Positions 48,161 to 56,111 of a stretch of 64,000 bases of DNA are shown here, in pieces; position 1 is the stretch's first letter, and every line of letters starts with the position of its first letter. Position numbers and translations under genes: made by a program. The notes below the pieces were generated by a model. The model searched no databases, was not told where the DNA came from, and saw nothing but the letters and a program-made list of their open reading frames with translations. This DNA comes from Psychrosphaera haliotis (GTDB lineage Bacteria > Pseudomonadota > Gammaproteobacteria > Enterobacterales > Alteromonadaceae), in the NCBI RefSeq assembly GCF_009728465.1, contig NZ_WOCD01000001.1, positions 434,001-498,000 on the forward strand, read 5' to 3'.

Positions 48161-48340
48161 GTTATGAGTTATGAGTTATGAGTTATGAGTTATGAGTTAT
48201 GAGTTATGAGTTTTGAGTTTTGAGTTTTGAGTTTTGAGTTTTGAGTTTTGAGTTTTGAAGTTTTGAAGTTTTGAAGTTTTGAAGTTTTGAAGTTTGAAGT
48301 TTGAAGTTTGAAGTTTGAAGTTTGAAGTTTGAAGTTTTGA
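48146..48340. repeat. Composite heptamer/octamer tandem array
   Basis: A run of related short units: about eight AGTTATG, then about seven AGTTTTG, then about five 8-base AGTTTTGA, then about seven AGTTTGA, ending in GAAGTTTTGAAAAAG. The units change stepwise by one base. The first units lie inside the rsgA coding region and include its stop codon. The unit is related to the AAGTTTT array upstream of rsgA. Confidence 0.95.
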
Positions 48341-48376
48341 AAAAGTGGGTTGTTTGGCTTTACTGAACAACCCCAC
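48339..48376 (-). terminator. Probable terminator of the flagellar operon after flgE
   Basis: Stem GTGGGTTGTT / AACAACCCCAC (one bulged C) with a loop of about 11 bases; on the minus strand, T residues follow (AAAAA at 48340-48344). It stands between flgE and the repeat array, so transcription of flgE probably ends here. Confidence 0.65.
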
Positions 48377-48457
48377 CTCCATGGCGAAAGTCATTCTGGA
48401 TTAAATCCTAGTAGTAAAGCCAACAACCAAAGTCGTGCGCTAAATGGTTTAGTTACC

Positions 48458-49933
48458 TTAACGAAGCTGCAGTATTGCCTGCGTAATCGTTGAGTTAACC
48501 TCTAGTGCTCTTGAGTTTGCCTGATAATTACGCTGTGCGGTAATTAGATCAACAAGCTCAGTCGTTAAGTTTGTATTTGATTGCTCAAGCGTACCTGAAC
48601 GAATCTGACCAAAGGTCCCTGAATCAGCTTCACCAGCTAATGGTGAGCCAGACTCCTGGCTTTCCGTCCAAGACGTATTACCAATCTGAGTTAAACCTTG
48701 ATCGTTAGCAAAACGAACTAGTGAAATTTTAGTAACTGGAACCGAGTCACCATTTGAGTACTTAGCTTCGATTAAACCATCTGTACCAATAGTTACACCT
48801 GTTAATCGACCAACAGTTTTACCATCTTGGCTTAAAGCTGACACTTCAAATGGCGCTGAGAACTGCTTTAAGTTCGTCATATTAATGTTAATACGTTGAT
48901 CCGGATCAGCACCGTTAGTTATTGCACCGGCACCATCATATGGAGCAACTGGAGGTGGAGCAATCGTTGTTGCTGCAGTCGTTTCACCTAAACGTTCTGT
49001 TTGTGGGTATGGGAAAGTTGAGTCTACAACTGCACCCGCACTATCAAACTGTAATAACATACCGCGCTGTCCAGTACGTGACTCAAAAGTTACGCCGGTA
49101 GTACCTAATACATTATCATTTTGCAAATCAACAGGAACCGTATTGCCCTGCTCGTCCGTCACTGTTGCATACATAATCCAACTGTTTGCGTTGTTCTGCT
49201 CCGCAGCAGGAACCGCTGCTAAACCACCAACAAAACCATCCGTTGCCGATGTTCCATCTGCCGTTGCCGCTGCATCTACGTTTGTTGGCGAAGCCGCCTT
49301 CACATAGTAAACAGAAGCGATTCGACTATTACCTAACGAGTCATAAATAACCGTTGAAGTAGAAGACGTAAACGTATTTGTATCTGTTGGGTCAAACGTT
49401 GTTGGGTCAATTGGAAATTCGTTACTGTCTAAGTTAAACGACATATCAATTTGACTTGTTTGTTGAGGTGCACCGGCAGTATCAGGAACTTCAATCGGGT
49501 TTGTCGTACTTAAACTAACAGACTTAACTGAACCGTCATCATTTACTGGAAAGCCCTGCAAGAAACTGCCGTTTGAATCTACAATGTAGTTCTCGGAATT
49601 TAGTTTAAAAGCTCCGGCACGAGTGTAAGTAATATCTCGGCTTAACAAATCATTTGTCATGGCAAAAAAGCCACCACCTGAAATTGCCATGTCTAGCGAG
49701 TTTGATGTGAATAACAGGCTGCCCTGGCCAAACTGCTGTGCGACGTCATTAACCAAAACACCTTCACCATTCGCCGTTTTAGCGTTAGTAAAAATGGATG
49801 AAGAATATACATCCGCAAATTCTGCGCGAGACTCTTTAAACCCATACGTGTTAACGTTGGCAATGTTGTTCGCGGTTACATCTAAATCTTTTTGCGCTGC
49901 TTTTAAACCACTAAGGGCGATATTAAAAGACAT
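48458..49933 (-). CDS. flgE: Flagellar hook protein FlgE
   Basis: Structural protein of the hook, exported by the flagellar type III system. 491 residues: N-terminal MSFNIALSGLKAAQKDLDVTANNIANVNTYGFKESRAEF is the flagellar rod/hook signature, FAMTNDLLSRDITYTRAGAF the second conserved block, and the C-terminal EQSNTNLTTELVDLITAQRNYQANSRALEV is the D0 coiled coil. It follows flgD by 22 bases and is the last gene of this operon copy; flgF and later genes do not follow. Confidence 0.97.
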   Translation of the reverse strand: MSFNIALSGLKAAQKDLDVTANNIANVNTYGFKESRAEFADVYSSSIFTNAKTANGEGVLVNDVAQQFGQGSLLFTSNSLDMAISGGGFFAMTNDLLSRDITYTRAGAFKLNSENYIVDSNGSFLQGFPVNDDGSVKSVSLSTTNPIEVPDTAGAPQQTSQIDMSFNLDSNEFPIDPTTFDPTDTNTFTSSTSTVIYDSLGNSRIASVYYVKAASPTNVDAAATADGTSATDGFVGGLAAVPAAEQNNANSWIMYATVTDEQGNTVPVDLQNDNVLGTTGVTFESRTGQRGMLLQFDSAGAVVDSTFPYPQTERLGETTAATTIAPPPVAPYDGAGAITNGADPDQRININMTNLKQFSAPFEVSALSQDGKTVGRLTGVTIGTDGLIEAKYSNGDSVPVTKISLVRFANDQGLTQIGNTSWTESQESGSPLAGEADSGTFGQIRSGTLEQSNTNLTTELVDLITAQRNYQANSRALEVNSTITQAILQLR

Positions 49934-49955
49934 AGGATTCTCCTATTTTACTAAT

Positions 49956-50639
49956 CTATTCACCAACCGCTAAAACATCAGCAAGTCGGATTGAGCCTAA
50001 ACCTTGAATGTTTAATTCAAGACCTGTGCCATTTTGGCCTAAAGTTACAGAACTTACGTTGCCGTAACTTAATACAGGCATACTTTCCGCTTCTGCTGCG
50101 CCAGAAGGTAAGCCTGTTACGCTAATTTCATATTGACCTGCTGGCCATGTTTCGCCATCAGGTCCTTTACCGTCCCAAGAAAAATCCATCATGCCGGCAC
50201 TTTGATTGCCGTATGGGATAACCATGGCCGCACCATTTTCATGTTTAATTTCAACTAACACGTTTTGGGTGGAGCTTTGTAACGGAACTTGTCCACTCAC
50301 CCCAGAGCCATCAGAATAAGCAACAGGGCTAGCGGTTAAAATATTCCGGCCAACTAAAGAGGAAGCTTCTAACGCTTGATTTGACGTCATTGATGCTGTC
50401 AGCTGACTCATTTGGTCACCCAAGTCAGAAATACCTTCAGCCATTGTGAACTGCGTCATTTGAGCAATCATGTCTTCATTGGTTGTCGGGTTCATTGGGT
50501 CTTGCATCGACAATTGCGTAGTAAGCAATTTGAAAAAGTCTTCTTTACCCAACTCGCCGTTAACTTCTGTGGTTGTTACGGCATCATCTTGCCAACGTAA
50601 ATTGTCAACGGCAGGATTTGAAATAGTATTATTAATCAT
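49956..50639 (-). CDS. flgD: Flagellar hook capping protein FlgD
   Basis: Scaffold that caps the growing hook. 227 residues with ELGKEDFFKLLTTQLSMQDPMNPTTNEDMIAQMTQFTMAEG near the N-terminus, the conserved FlgD block, and an FnIII/tudor-like C-terminal part (MDFSWDGKGPDGETWPAGQYEISV). Eleven bases separate it from flgC. Confidence 0.96.
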   Translation of the reverse strand: MINNTISNPAVDNLRWQDDAVTTTEVNGELGKEDFFKLLTTQLSMQDPMNPTTNEDMIAQMTQFTMAEGISDLGDQMSQLTASMTSNQALEASSLVGRNILTASPVAYSDGSGVSGQVPLQSSTQNVLVEIKHENGAAMVIPYGNQSAGMMDFSWDGKGPDGETWPAGQYEISVTGLPSGAAEAESMPVLSYGNVSSVTLGQNGTGLELNIQGLGSIRLADVLAVGE

Positions 50640-50650
50640 TATTTATTTTC

Positions 50651-51064
50651 CTATCGTTGGCCCATTTGCAATGTTTTACTCAACATAGTTTTGGCAGCGT
50701 CGGCAATTTGAACATTGGTTTCATAAGAACGAGATGCAGAAATCATGTTAGCCATTTCTTCAACTACATTTACATTTGGCTTGTAAACATAGCCGTCTTT
50801 GTCAGCAAGCGGATGATTTGGGCTGTACTCAACTTTAAGCGGAGCATCACTTTCTACAACGCCAAGTACATTGACGCCTGCAGATTGATCGCTCAGTGCT
50901 TTACTCATTTCTGCTTGAAAAACAGGATGACGTGCACGGTAAGTCTCATCGACACTGCTTGAAACGGTATTTGCATTGGCAATGTTACTAGCGGTTGTAT
51001 TTAAGCGAACAGACTGCGCGCTCATGCCAGAACCAGAAACATTAAATATGTTATATAAACTCAT
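50651..51064 (-). CDS. flgC: Flagellar proximal rod protein FlgC
   Basis: Rod component. 137 residues, starting MSLYNIFNVSGSGMSAQSVRLNTTASNIANANT, and ending with VNVVEEMANMISASRSYETNVQIADAAKTML, the two conserved helices of rod proteins. It begins 2 bases after the flgB stop. Confidence 0.97.
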   Translation of the reverse strand: MSLYNIFNVSGSGMSAQSVRLNTTASNIANANTVSSSVDETYRARHPVFQAEMSKALSDQSAGVNVLGVVESDAPLKVEYSPNHPLADKDGYVYKPNVNVVEEMANMISASRSYETNVQIADAAKTMLSKTLQMGQR

Positions 51065-51066
51065 GA

Positions 51067-51465
51067 TTACTGCCCTCCACTTAATGCTTTATTAAGTGCC
51101 TGAATTTTTCCATTTAAGAAGCGTAAGCTTGTTTGGTATTCCATGGTATTTTGCATAAATTGGTTTCGCTCCATTTGCACGTCTACGCTGTTACCGTCTC
51201 CGGTATCAGGCTGCATTGGATTACGAAATTTCCCGCTTGTATTAATGTCGATGGATAAGTCGTAGTGCTTTTCATGAGTTTTACTCATTGAGTAGCCAGA
51301 CTTTTTTTGGGCATTCGCTAAAGCATCTGCAAAATCGATGTCTTTTGCTTTATAACCAGGAGTGTCTGCATTTGCGATATTACTCGCCAACACCTCAGCT
51401 CTTTCAGAACGAACTAAAAGTGCGTGTTGATGTATACCAAATGCTTTATCAAGACTAATTGCCAT
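51067..51465 (-). CDS. flgB: Flagellar proximal rod protein FlgB
   Basis: Rod component. [45 protein letters not shown] is the conserved N-terminus and [26 protein letters not shown] the C-terminal helix. The start at 51465 has a GGTGGAG site in front; the frame extends to 51498 but those 11 residues are not conserved. About 132 residues. Confidence 0.95.
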   Translation of the reverse strand: MAISLDKAFGIHQHALLVRSERAEVLASNIANADTPGYKAKDIDFADALANAQKKSGYSMSKTHEKHYDLSIDINTSGKFRNPMQPDTGDGNSVDVQMERNQFMQNTMEYQTSLRFLNGKIQALNKALSGGQ

Positions 51466-51502
51466 AAGTGCTCCACCAGCGGAAATTCTATATGACAAAA
51501 GA

Positions 51503-51521
51503 AATGCAAAAAAAAGGCCAA
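51503..51521 (-). promoter_or_regulatory. Candidate sigma-54 promoter of flgB
   Basis: On the minus strand TTTGGCC-T8-GCATT gives the invariant GG and GC with exactly 10 bases between them, as in sigma-54 (RpoN) -24/-12 elements. It lies ~40 bases upstream of the flgB start. Flagellar rod/hook operons in related bacteria are RpoN-dependent. Confidence 0.55.
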
Positions 51522-51534
51522 ATTTTATTGGCGC

Positions 51535-52356
51535 TTATTTTTTCTTGTAAATGATACCCGGATTACACCTGATCATTTCAAACTTATCACTTAAGCCTGA
51601 CATGGATTCTGATGCACCTAAGATAAGGAAACCGTTAGGATTTAATTGGTCGGCAAACTTGTTAATAATTTGCGATTTTATTTCTGGCGAGAAATAGATT
51701 AAAACATTACGACAAAAAATAATGTCGAATTTACCCATCAAACTATAGTTGTCTAATAAGTTCATGTGTCTGTAATTTACAATGCGGCGAATATCTGCCT
51801 TAACTTTCATCATGCCATTTCCGCTGTCTTCAAAAAACGCTTTACGCCTTTCATCCGACAAGCCTCTAGACAAAGCTAAATTGTCATACTCTGCATTTTT
51901 ACATAGATCCAGCATCGTATTGCTTATATCCGTGCCGACTACAGAAAAGTTACTGCGACTCTTTTGTTTAGCCTTGTACTCTGTAATTGTCATGGCAATT
52001 GAATAAGGCTCCTGACCAGAGGAACTGGCCGCGGACCAAATTTTTACACCCCTGCCTGAATCTAACTCAGGAAAGATTTTATTCTTCAACAGTTCAAATG
52101 GATAGGTATCTCTAAACCATAACGTTTCATTCGTTGTCATGGCATCTACCACTGCAGAGCGCAGTTGACGCTCTGTTGGTTTTAACGTTCGGTTAACTAA
52201 CTCAGTTAAAGATTCAATATCAAAACGGGTCATAAGTGGCGACAGCCTACTCTTAACCAAATACATTTTGTTATCACCCAATACTATACCGCACTGCTGT
52301 TCCAAAAAGTCACAAAAAGTACGGTATTCATTATCAGCTAAATTTTTATTTCCCAC
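51535..52356 (-). CDS. cheR: Chemotaxis protein methyltransferase CheR
   Basis: Methylates glutamates of chemoreceptors with S-adenosylmethionine. 273 residues: N-terminal helical domain, then DTYPFELLKNKIFPEL, the SAM region IWSAASSSGQEPYSIAMTI, VGTDISNTMLDL, FDIIFCRNVLIYFS and FLILGASESMSGL. It is 31 bases downstream of cheV and 69 bases upstream of flgB, with a sigma-54-like element in that gap. Confidence 0.96.
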   Translation of the reverse strand: MGNKNLADNEYRTFCDFLEQQCGIVLGDNKMYLVKSRLSPLMTRFDIESLTELVNRTLKPTERQLRSAVVDAMTTNETLWFRDTYPFELLKNKIFPELDSGRGVKIWSAASSSGQEPYSIAMTITEYKAKQKSRSNFSVVGTDISNTMLDLCKNAEYDNLALSRGLSDERRKAFFEDSGNGMMKVKADIRRIVNYRHMNLLDNYSLMGKFDIIFCRNVLIYFSPEIKSQIINKFADQLNPNGFLILGASESMSGLSDKFEMIRCNPGIIYKKK

Positions 52357-52387
52357 TATTAAACACTCTAGTTCGTTTCCTCAATGT

Positions 52388-53320
52388 TTAATCTGCGTGC
52401 AGCCATTTCTGAACTGCACCAGCTAATTCATCTGGGTTAAATTTCGCAATAAAATCGTCTGCTCCCACTTTTTCTACCATCGCGTGGTTGAATACTCCAC
52501 TGAGCGACGTGTGTAAAATCACATGTAAATCAGTAAGTTTGGGTCTAGATTTTACTTCAGCTGTGAGCGTATAACCATCCATTTCTGGCATTTCAACGTC
52601 CGAAATGAGCAAGCCAATTTTTTCAGTGACTGAGTTTTTACAGTCTCCTCCAATTTCAACTAAATAGTCCAACGCTTCTTTTCCGTTCTTTTTCGCAACA
52701 ATTGGTAGGCCAACGGCTTCTAATGCGCGTTTTACCTGATTCCTTGCAACTGAAGAGTCATCAACAATAAGAATAGTCCTATCACCCAACTCCTGCTTCA
52801 TTTCTTCGGAATCCGAAATCAATCCGTCACTTACCTTAGTACTTGAAGGCGCGATTTCTTCTAGAATTTTTTCAACATCTAAAATTTCTATTAATTCTTT
52901 ATCAATCTCTGTTACGGCGGTTAAATAGTTGCTGCGCCCTGAACCTTGCGGCGGTGGCATAACCGATTCCCAATTTAGATTCACAATACGCTCAACTGAA
53001 TCTACTAAGAAACCTTGAATGGTTCGGTTATACTCTGTGATGATAATAAAGCTGTTTTCTATATCGGAAATAGAGCGACCACCTGTAGCAAGTCCCATAT
53101 CAATAACCGATATAGTTTGCCCACGGATGTGCGCAATACCCTTAACAAAAGAGTTTAGTCTTGGCATCGAAGTTAAAGGCGGACATTGCAATACTTCTCG
53201 CACTTTAAATACGTTGATTCCGTAGCGTTGACGTCCTTTCAACTTAAATAATAATAACTCCAGTCTGTTCTGACCGACTAATTGGGTTCTTTGATTGACT
53301 GAGTCAAGAATACCCGCCAT
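52388..53320 (-). CDS. cheV: Chemotaxis coupling protein CheV
   Basis: Fusion of a CheW domain (residues ~1-165; ELLLFKLKGRQRYGINVFKVREVLQ, IRGQTISVIDM) and a response-regulator receiver domain (~175-310). The receiver has the acidic pair in TILIVDDSSVARNQ, the phosphoacceptor Asp in LLISDVEMPEMDGYTL and HTSLSG as the Thr/Ser site. It couples receptors to CheA. It is the first gene of the cheV-cheR-flgBCDE operon and diverges from flgA. Confidence 0.96.
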   Translation of the reverse strand: MAGILDSVNQRTQLVGQNRLELLLFKLKGRQRYGINVFKVREVLQCPPLTSMPRLNSFVKGIAHIRGQTISVIDMGLATGGRSISDIENSFIIITEYNRTIQGFLVDSVERIVNLNWESVMPPPQGSGRSNYLTAVTEIDKELIEILDVEKILEEIAPSSTKVSDGLISDSEEMKQELGDRTILIVDDSSVARNQVKRALEAVGLPIVAKKNGKEALDYLVEIGGDCKNSVTEKIGLLISDVEMPEMDGYTLTAEVKSRPKLTDLHVILHTSLSGVFNHAMVEKVGADDFIAKFNPDELAGAVQKWLHAD

Positions 53321-53337
53321 AAATTTTTCTCCAAAAC

Positions 53338-53354
53338 TAGGAACGATACTTGCT
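53338..53354 (+). promoter_or_regulatory. Candidate sigma-54 promoter of flgA
   Basis: AGGAAC-GATAC-TTGC matches the -24/-12 pattern TGGCAC-N5-TTGC in spacing and in most positions. It lies 115 bases upstream of flgA in the divergent region. Confidence 0.5.
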
Positions 53355-53468
53355 ATCTAATACTTATAAACTGTTATCGATATTTACCGTCAATAAACCG
53401 GCGTTTTCGAAATTCAATAATTTCATATCTTTAACTATAAGTTACAGCATAGTAAAAAGGCGATTAAT

Positions 53469-54179
53469 ATGTTGAAAAATTTGTTAATAATTCTTCTATT
53501 TAATATAACTTTAAATTTTGTCGTGTTTCCGGTATCGGCTAAAAGCGCTAATTCTTTAGCCCATGATGCTCTTTTACAACAAGTTTCTGAATTTGTTCAG
53601 GACCAAGTAAACCCGAACAATACGCCAAACATTACCGTTAAAGCAATGCCTCTTGATAGCCGAATACGGATTTCGCACTGTCAATCTGAATTACAGTTCG
53701 ACATGCCCAGTAGACAGCGCTTTACTCGACACTTCCCAATAAAGGCTAGCTGCTTTGATGAAGGCGCGTCTTGGAAAGCTTATGTCCAAGTAAGAGTATA
53801 CGAATACATAGAAACTATAGTCACAACTACTCATATTGCAAAAGGTGAAGTAATTTCATCCGATATGATTGAAACTGCGTTAGTTGATAGAAATAAAGTT
53901 AGAGCTAAATCCACTGACTCAATGAGCAATATTGTTGGTGGACGTGCGATGAGAAATATCACAAGGGGTTTTCAAGTTTCTGGTAGCGACGTGTGTTTGG
54001 TGTGCAAAGGCGATAGCGTCGCAATTATTGCAGACTATAATAACCTAACGATAAAAACCTCTGGTACAGCATTAGAAAATGGTTCCTTTGGCCAATCTAT
54101 TCAAGTCCAGAACAACTCCTCTGAACGTATAGTTAAAGGTGTAATTGGCGATCTTAGACAAATATTTATAAAACTGTAA
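53469..54179 (+). CDS. flgA: Flagellar P-ring assembly chaperone FlgA
   Basis: Periplasmic chaperone for the P-ring. 236 residues with an N-terminal signal (NLLIILLFNITLNFVVFPVSAKS), then the SAF-domain region (TTHIAKGEVISSDMIETALVDRNKV, IVGGRAMRNITRGFQVSGSDV) and the C-terminal VQVQNNSSERIVKGVI-type end. Divergent from cheV. An AAGG site lies about 10 bases before the ATG. Confidence 0.93.
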   Translation: MLKNLLIILLFNITLNFVVFPVSAKSANSLAHDALLQQVSEFVQDQVNPNNTPNITVKAMPLDSRIRISHCQSELQFDMPSRQRFTRHFPIKASCFDEGASWKAYVQVRVYEYIETIVTTTHIAKGEVISSDMIETALVDRNKVRAKSTDSMSNIVGGRAMRNITRGFQVSGSDVCLVCKGDSVAIIADYNNLTIKTSGTALENGSFGQSIQVQNNSSERIVKGVIGDLRQIFIKL

Positions 54180-54186
54180 AAAATGT

Positions 54187-54213
54187 TAAAGTATTGGGCA
54201 CAGATGCCGATAC
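54187..54213 (+). promoter_or_regulatory. Sigma-28 (FliA) promoter of flgM
   Basis: TAAAGTAT-N11-GCCGATAC matches the FliA consensus TAAAGTTT-N11-GCCGATAA at 14 of 16 positions with the exact spacer. It lies 35 bases upstream of flgM, the gene for the anti-sigma-28 factor, giving the known autoregulatory loop. Confidence 0.88.
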
Positions 54214-54247
54214 CAACGAAAGAGAAATTTTATAGTTCGGGTGATTT

Positions 54248-54574
54248 ATGGTAAATAACGTAAATAACAAATCAGTAAGCGGAAATAACAATTCTGTTTA
54301 TCAGTCTCAAAATCAAAAACTTGAGCAAGCGAAGCAGGATTCTGTCGCTAAGTCGTCGCAACAATCTAGCAGTTCTAAATCTGCTGAAAAAGACTCAGTG
54401 GCGCTAACACCGCAAGCAAAACAATTAAAAGATTTGCAGAAGAAAATTTCAGAGTCTGAGAGTTTTGATCGCAAAAAAATTGATGATATTAAAAAAGCCA
54501 TTGCCGGTGGCGAATATAAGATTAACTATGACAAGCTAGCGGAAAAGCTGTCAGCTTTTGAGTTTGATTTATAA
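54248..54574 (+). CDS. flgM: Anti-sigma-28 factor FlgM
   Basis: Inhibits FliA until the hook is complete and is then exported. 108 residues with a low-complexity Asn/Ser/Gln-rich N-terminal half, then VALTPQAKQLKDLQKKI and FDRKKIDDIKKAIAGGEYKINYDKLAEKL, the FliA-binding C-terminal half. It follows flgA by 68 bases, with its own sigma-28 promoter in that gap. Confidence 0.95.
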   Translation: MVNNVNNKSVSGNNNSVYQSQNQKLEQAKQDSVAKSSQQSSSSKSAEKDSVALTPQAKQLKDLQKKISESESFDRKKIDDIKKAIAGGEYKINYDKLAEKLSAFEFDL

Positions 54575-54575
54575 A

Positions 54576-55016
54576 ATGACAAATGAGCAAACTAACATGA
54601 GTTCAATTGATGCGCTGCTAAATACACAGCTAAACACATTGAACCAGCTAAAATCTTTACTCGATAAAGAACTAGACGCTGTTAAAAACAGAAATGGTAG
54701 TGTGCTTGTAGAAATGTCGAAAGATAAAGAAAAATTGTTAGTTGCCATTCAACAGAATGATCAACAAATTAGTAGCCACCCTGAGGCCGCTAGTATTGAA
54801 AATAGTGATACTCAAATTTCTGTAAAAAGTTCAATCACTGAGCTATTAGAAGAGTGTCAAACTCAAAATGAAGTTATTTATTTAACAGCAAAACAAAACG
54901 AAGTAGTTATTGAGCAAGTTAAGCAGTTATTAGTAGGTGGTAGCAAGAATACAACTTATGACGCATACGGTCAGAAACGTTCTGGACCAAGCTTAACTAA
55001 AGGTATAAAAGCTTAA
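54576..55016 (+). CDS. flgN: Flagellar export chaperone FlgN
   Basis: Chaperone for the hook-filament junction proteins FlgK and FlgL. About 146 residues, mainly helical (LNTQLNTLNQLKSLLDKELDAVKNRN; KEKLLVAIQQNDQQI), ending in a tail with DAYGQKRSGPSLTKGIKA that is typical. ATG at 54576, one base after the flgM stop, is chosen; an in-frame TTG at 54558 overlaps flgM. No Shine-Dalgarno is obvious, so it may be coupled to flgM. Confidence 0.9.
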   Translation: MTNEQTNMSSIDALLNTQLNTLNQLKSLLDKELDAVKNRNGSVLVEMSKDKEKLLVAIQQNDQQISSHPEAASIENSDTQISVKSSITELLEECQTQNEVIYLTAKQNEVVIEQVKQLLVGGSKNTTYDAYGQKRSGPSLTKGIKA

Positions 55017-55037
55017 CGGCTTAACCTCCTAAAGACT

Positions 55038-55068
55038 TAAAAAGGTATAAAGACTTCACTTTATACCT
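55038..55068 (-). terminator. Rho-independent terminator of zipA
   Basis: Perfect ten-base stem AGGTATAAAG / CTTTATACCT with a 6-base loop; on the minus strand it is followed by T residues. It lies between convergent flgN and zipA. Confidence 0.85.
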
Positions 55069-55088
55069 CCGTTGCGAATCCTTCAGCG

Positions 55089-56078
55089 TTAGAACTTCCT
55101 AATTTTCTCTACGTAGTGCCTTACTTTTAGTACGTCTAAGCGTTCTCTATTTGCATCCAGCACATTTGCACCAAATTCATCGGCAATCTTTTTCGCTGCG
55201 TTGTGCATCATATTAAAGGTCTGTAGAGCTTCACCAGCGTTTGGCAATGTCATAAAGATACTCAAACCTCTCGTGGTAACCTGCTCCATATTATCTATAT
55301 CAAAGGTTCCAGGGTTATACATATTCGCTAAACTAAATAATATTTCGCCATGCCCAGAGCTTTGTTCGTGGCGATGGAAAAAGTCCATTTCACCAAACTT
55401 AAAGCCGAGCGTTAATAAAATAGGTAGCAGTTTGGCGCCATCTATAGCTTCACCTTCAGGTTTGTCTACGTATAAGATAAGCACTTCGCTTTTTTCTGGC
55501 TCAGCTGGTGTGCTTGGCTTAGACGCAGCGTTTGATTCAAAAGCAAAGTTTTCACTCGTTGACGATTCATTGCCTGATAATTCATGAGCGGATATACCAT
55601 GAACAGCGGAGTCACTAATTGAAGGTTCAGTGCGTTCAGAGTCAACAGCAGAAAAGCTTGGCATATCGTCATTTAACAATACGCCTTGATTTTCATTATA
55701 TGTTTCACGCTCATAAGCAGCTTTACCATCAGTGTTTTCAGCTAACCCTGCTTCAACTTGTGGCTCTACTTCTATATTTGTAAGGTGCTCTTTGTTTTCC
55801 TGATAAATAGAATCAACGTCCACATCAACAACCGGTAAACCTTGGCTATCGCCGCTACTTGCTAGTGTATTAAAGTCCATTTCCATTTGCTTAATTTTAA
55901 GCGACTGTATTTCTAACTCTTCATCATTTAATACAATTTCTTCAGGCTCTGCATCTTGGGCCTGTAGCTTTCGTTCTTCATTAACGTTTTTACGCACTGT
56001 CCAAATACCATGAAGTACCACGGCACCAATAGCTAATGATCCTAATAAAATAAGTGCTAACCTAAGTTCTTCTGCCAT
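55089..56078 (-). CDS. zipA: Cell division protein ZipA
   Basis: Inner-membrane anchor for FtsZ. The 329-residue protein starts with a single membrane helix (LALILLGSLAIGAVVLHGIW), a charged EERKLQ segment, a long acidic/Ser-rich linker (~35-195), and a C-terminal ~130-residue ZipA domain with VLILYVDKPEGEAIDGAKLLP, FGEMDFFHRHE, EILFSLANMYNPGTFD and TRGLSIFMTLP. It lies 33 bases after smc. The expected ligA is not found downstream, where the flagellar genes begin instead. Confidence 0.95.
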   Translation of the reverse strand: MAEELRLALILLGSLAIGAVVLHGIWTVRKNVNEERKLQAQDAEPEEIVLNDEELEIQSLKIKQMEMDFNTLASSGDSQGLPVVDVDVDSIYQENKEHLTNIEVEPQVEAGLAENTDGKAAYERETYNENQGVLLNDDMPSFSAVDSERTEPSISDSAVHGISAHELSGNESSTSENFAFESNAASKPSTPAEPEKSEVLILYVDKPEGEAIDGAKLLPILLTLGFKFGEMDFFHRHEQSSGHGEILFSLANMYNPGTFDIDNMEQVTTRGLSIFMTLPNAGEALQTFNMMHNAAKKIADEFGANVLDANRERLDVLKVRHYVEKIRKF

Positions 56079-56111
56079 GTTAATTAAAAACCTTTTTTAC
56101 GTTCCATTGCA

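Noticed and set aside
48197..48394. 65-residue minus-strand ORF with KLQTSNF repeats
   Set aside because: It is only the translation of the tandem repeat array; composition is fully explained by the repeat.
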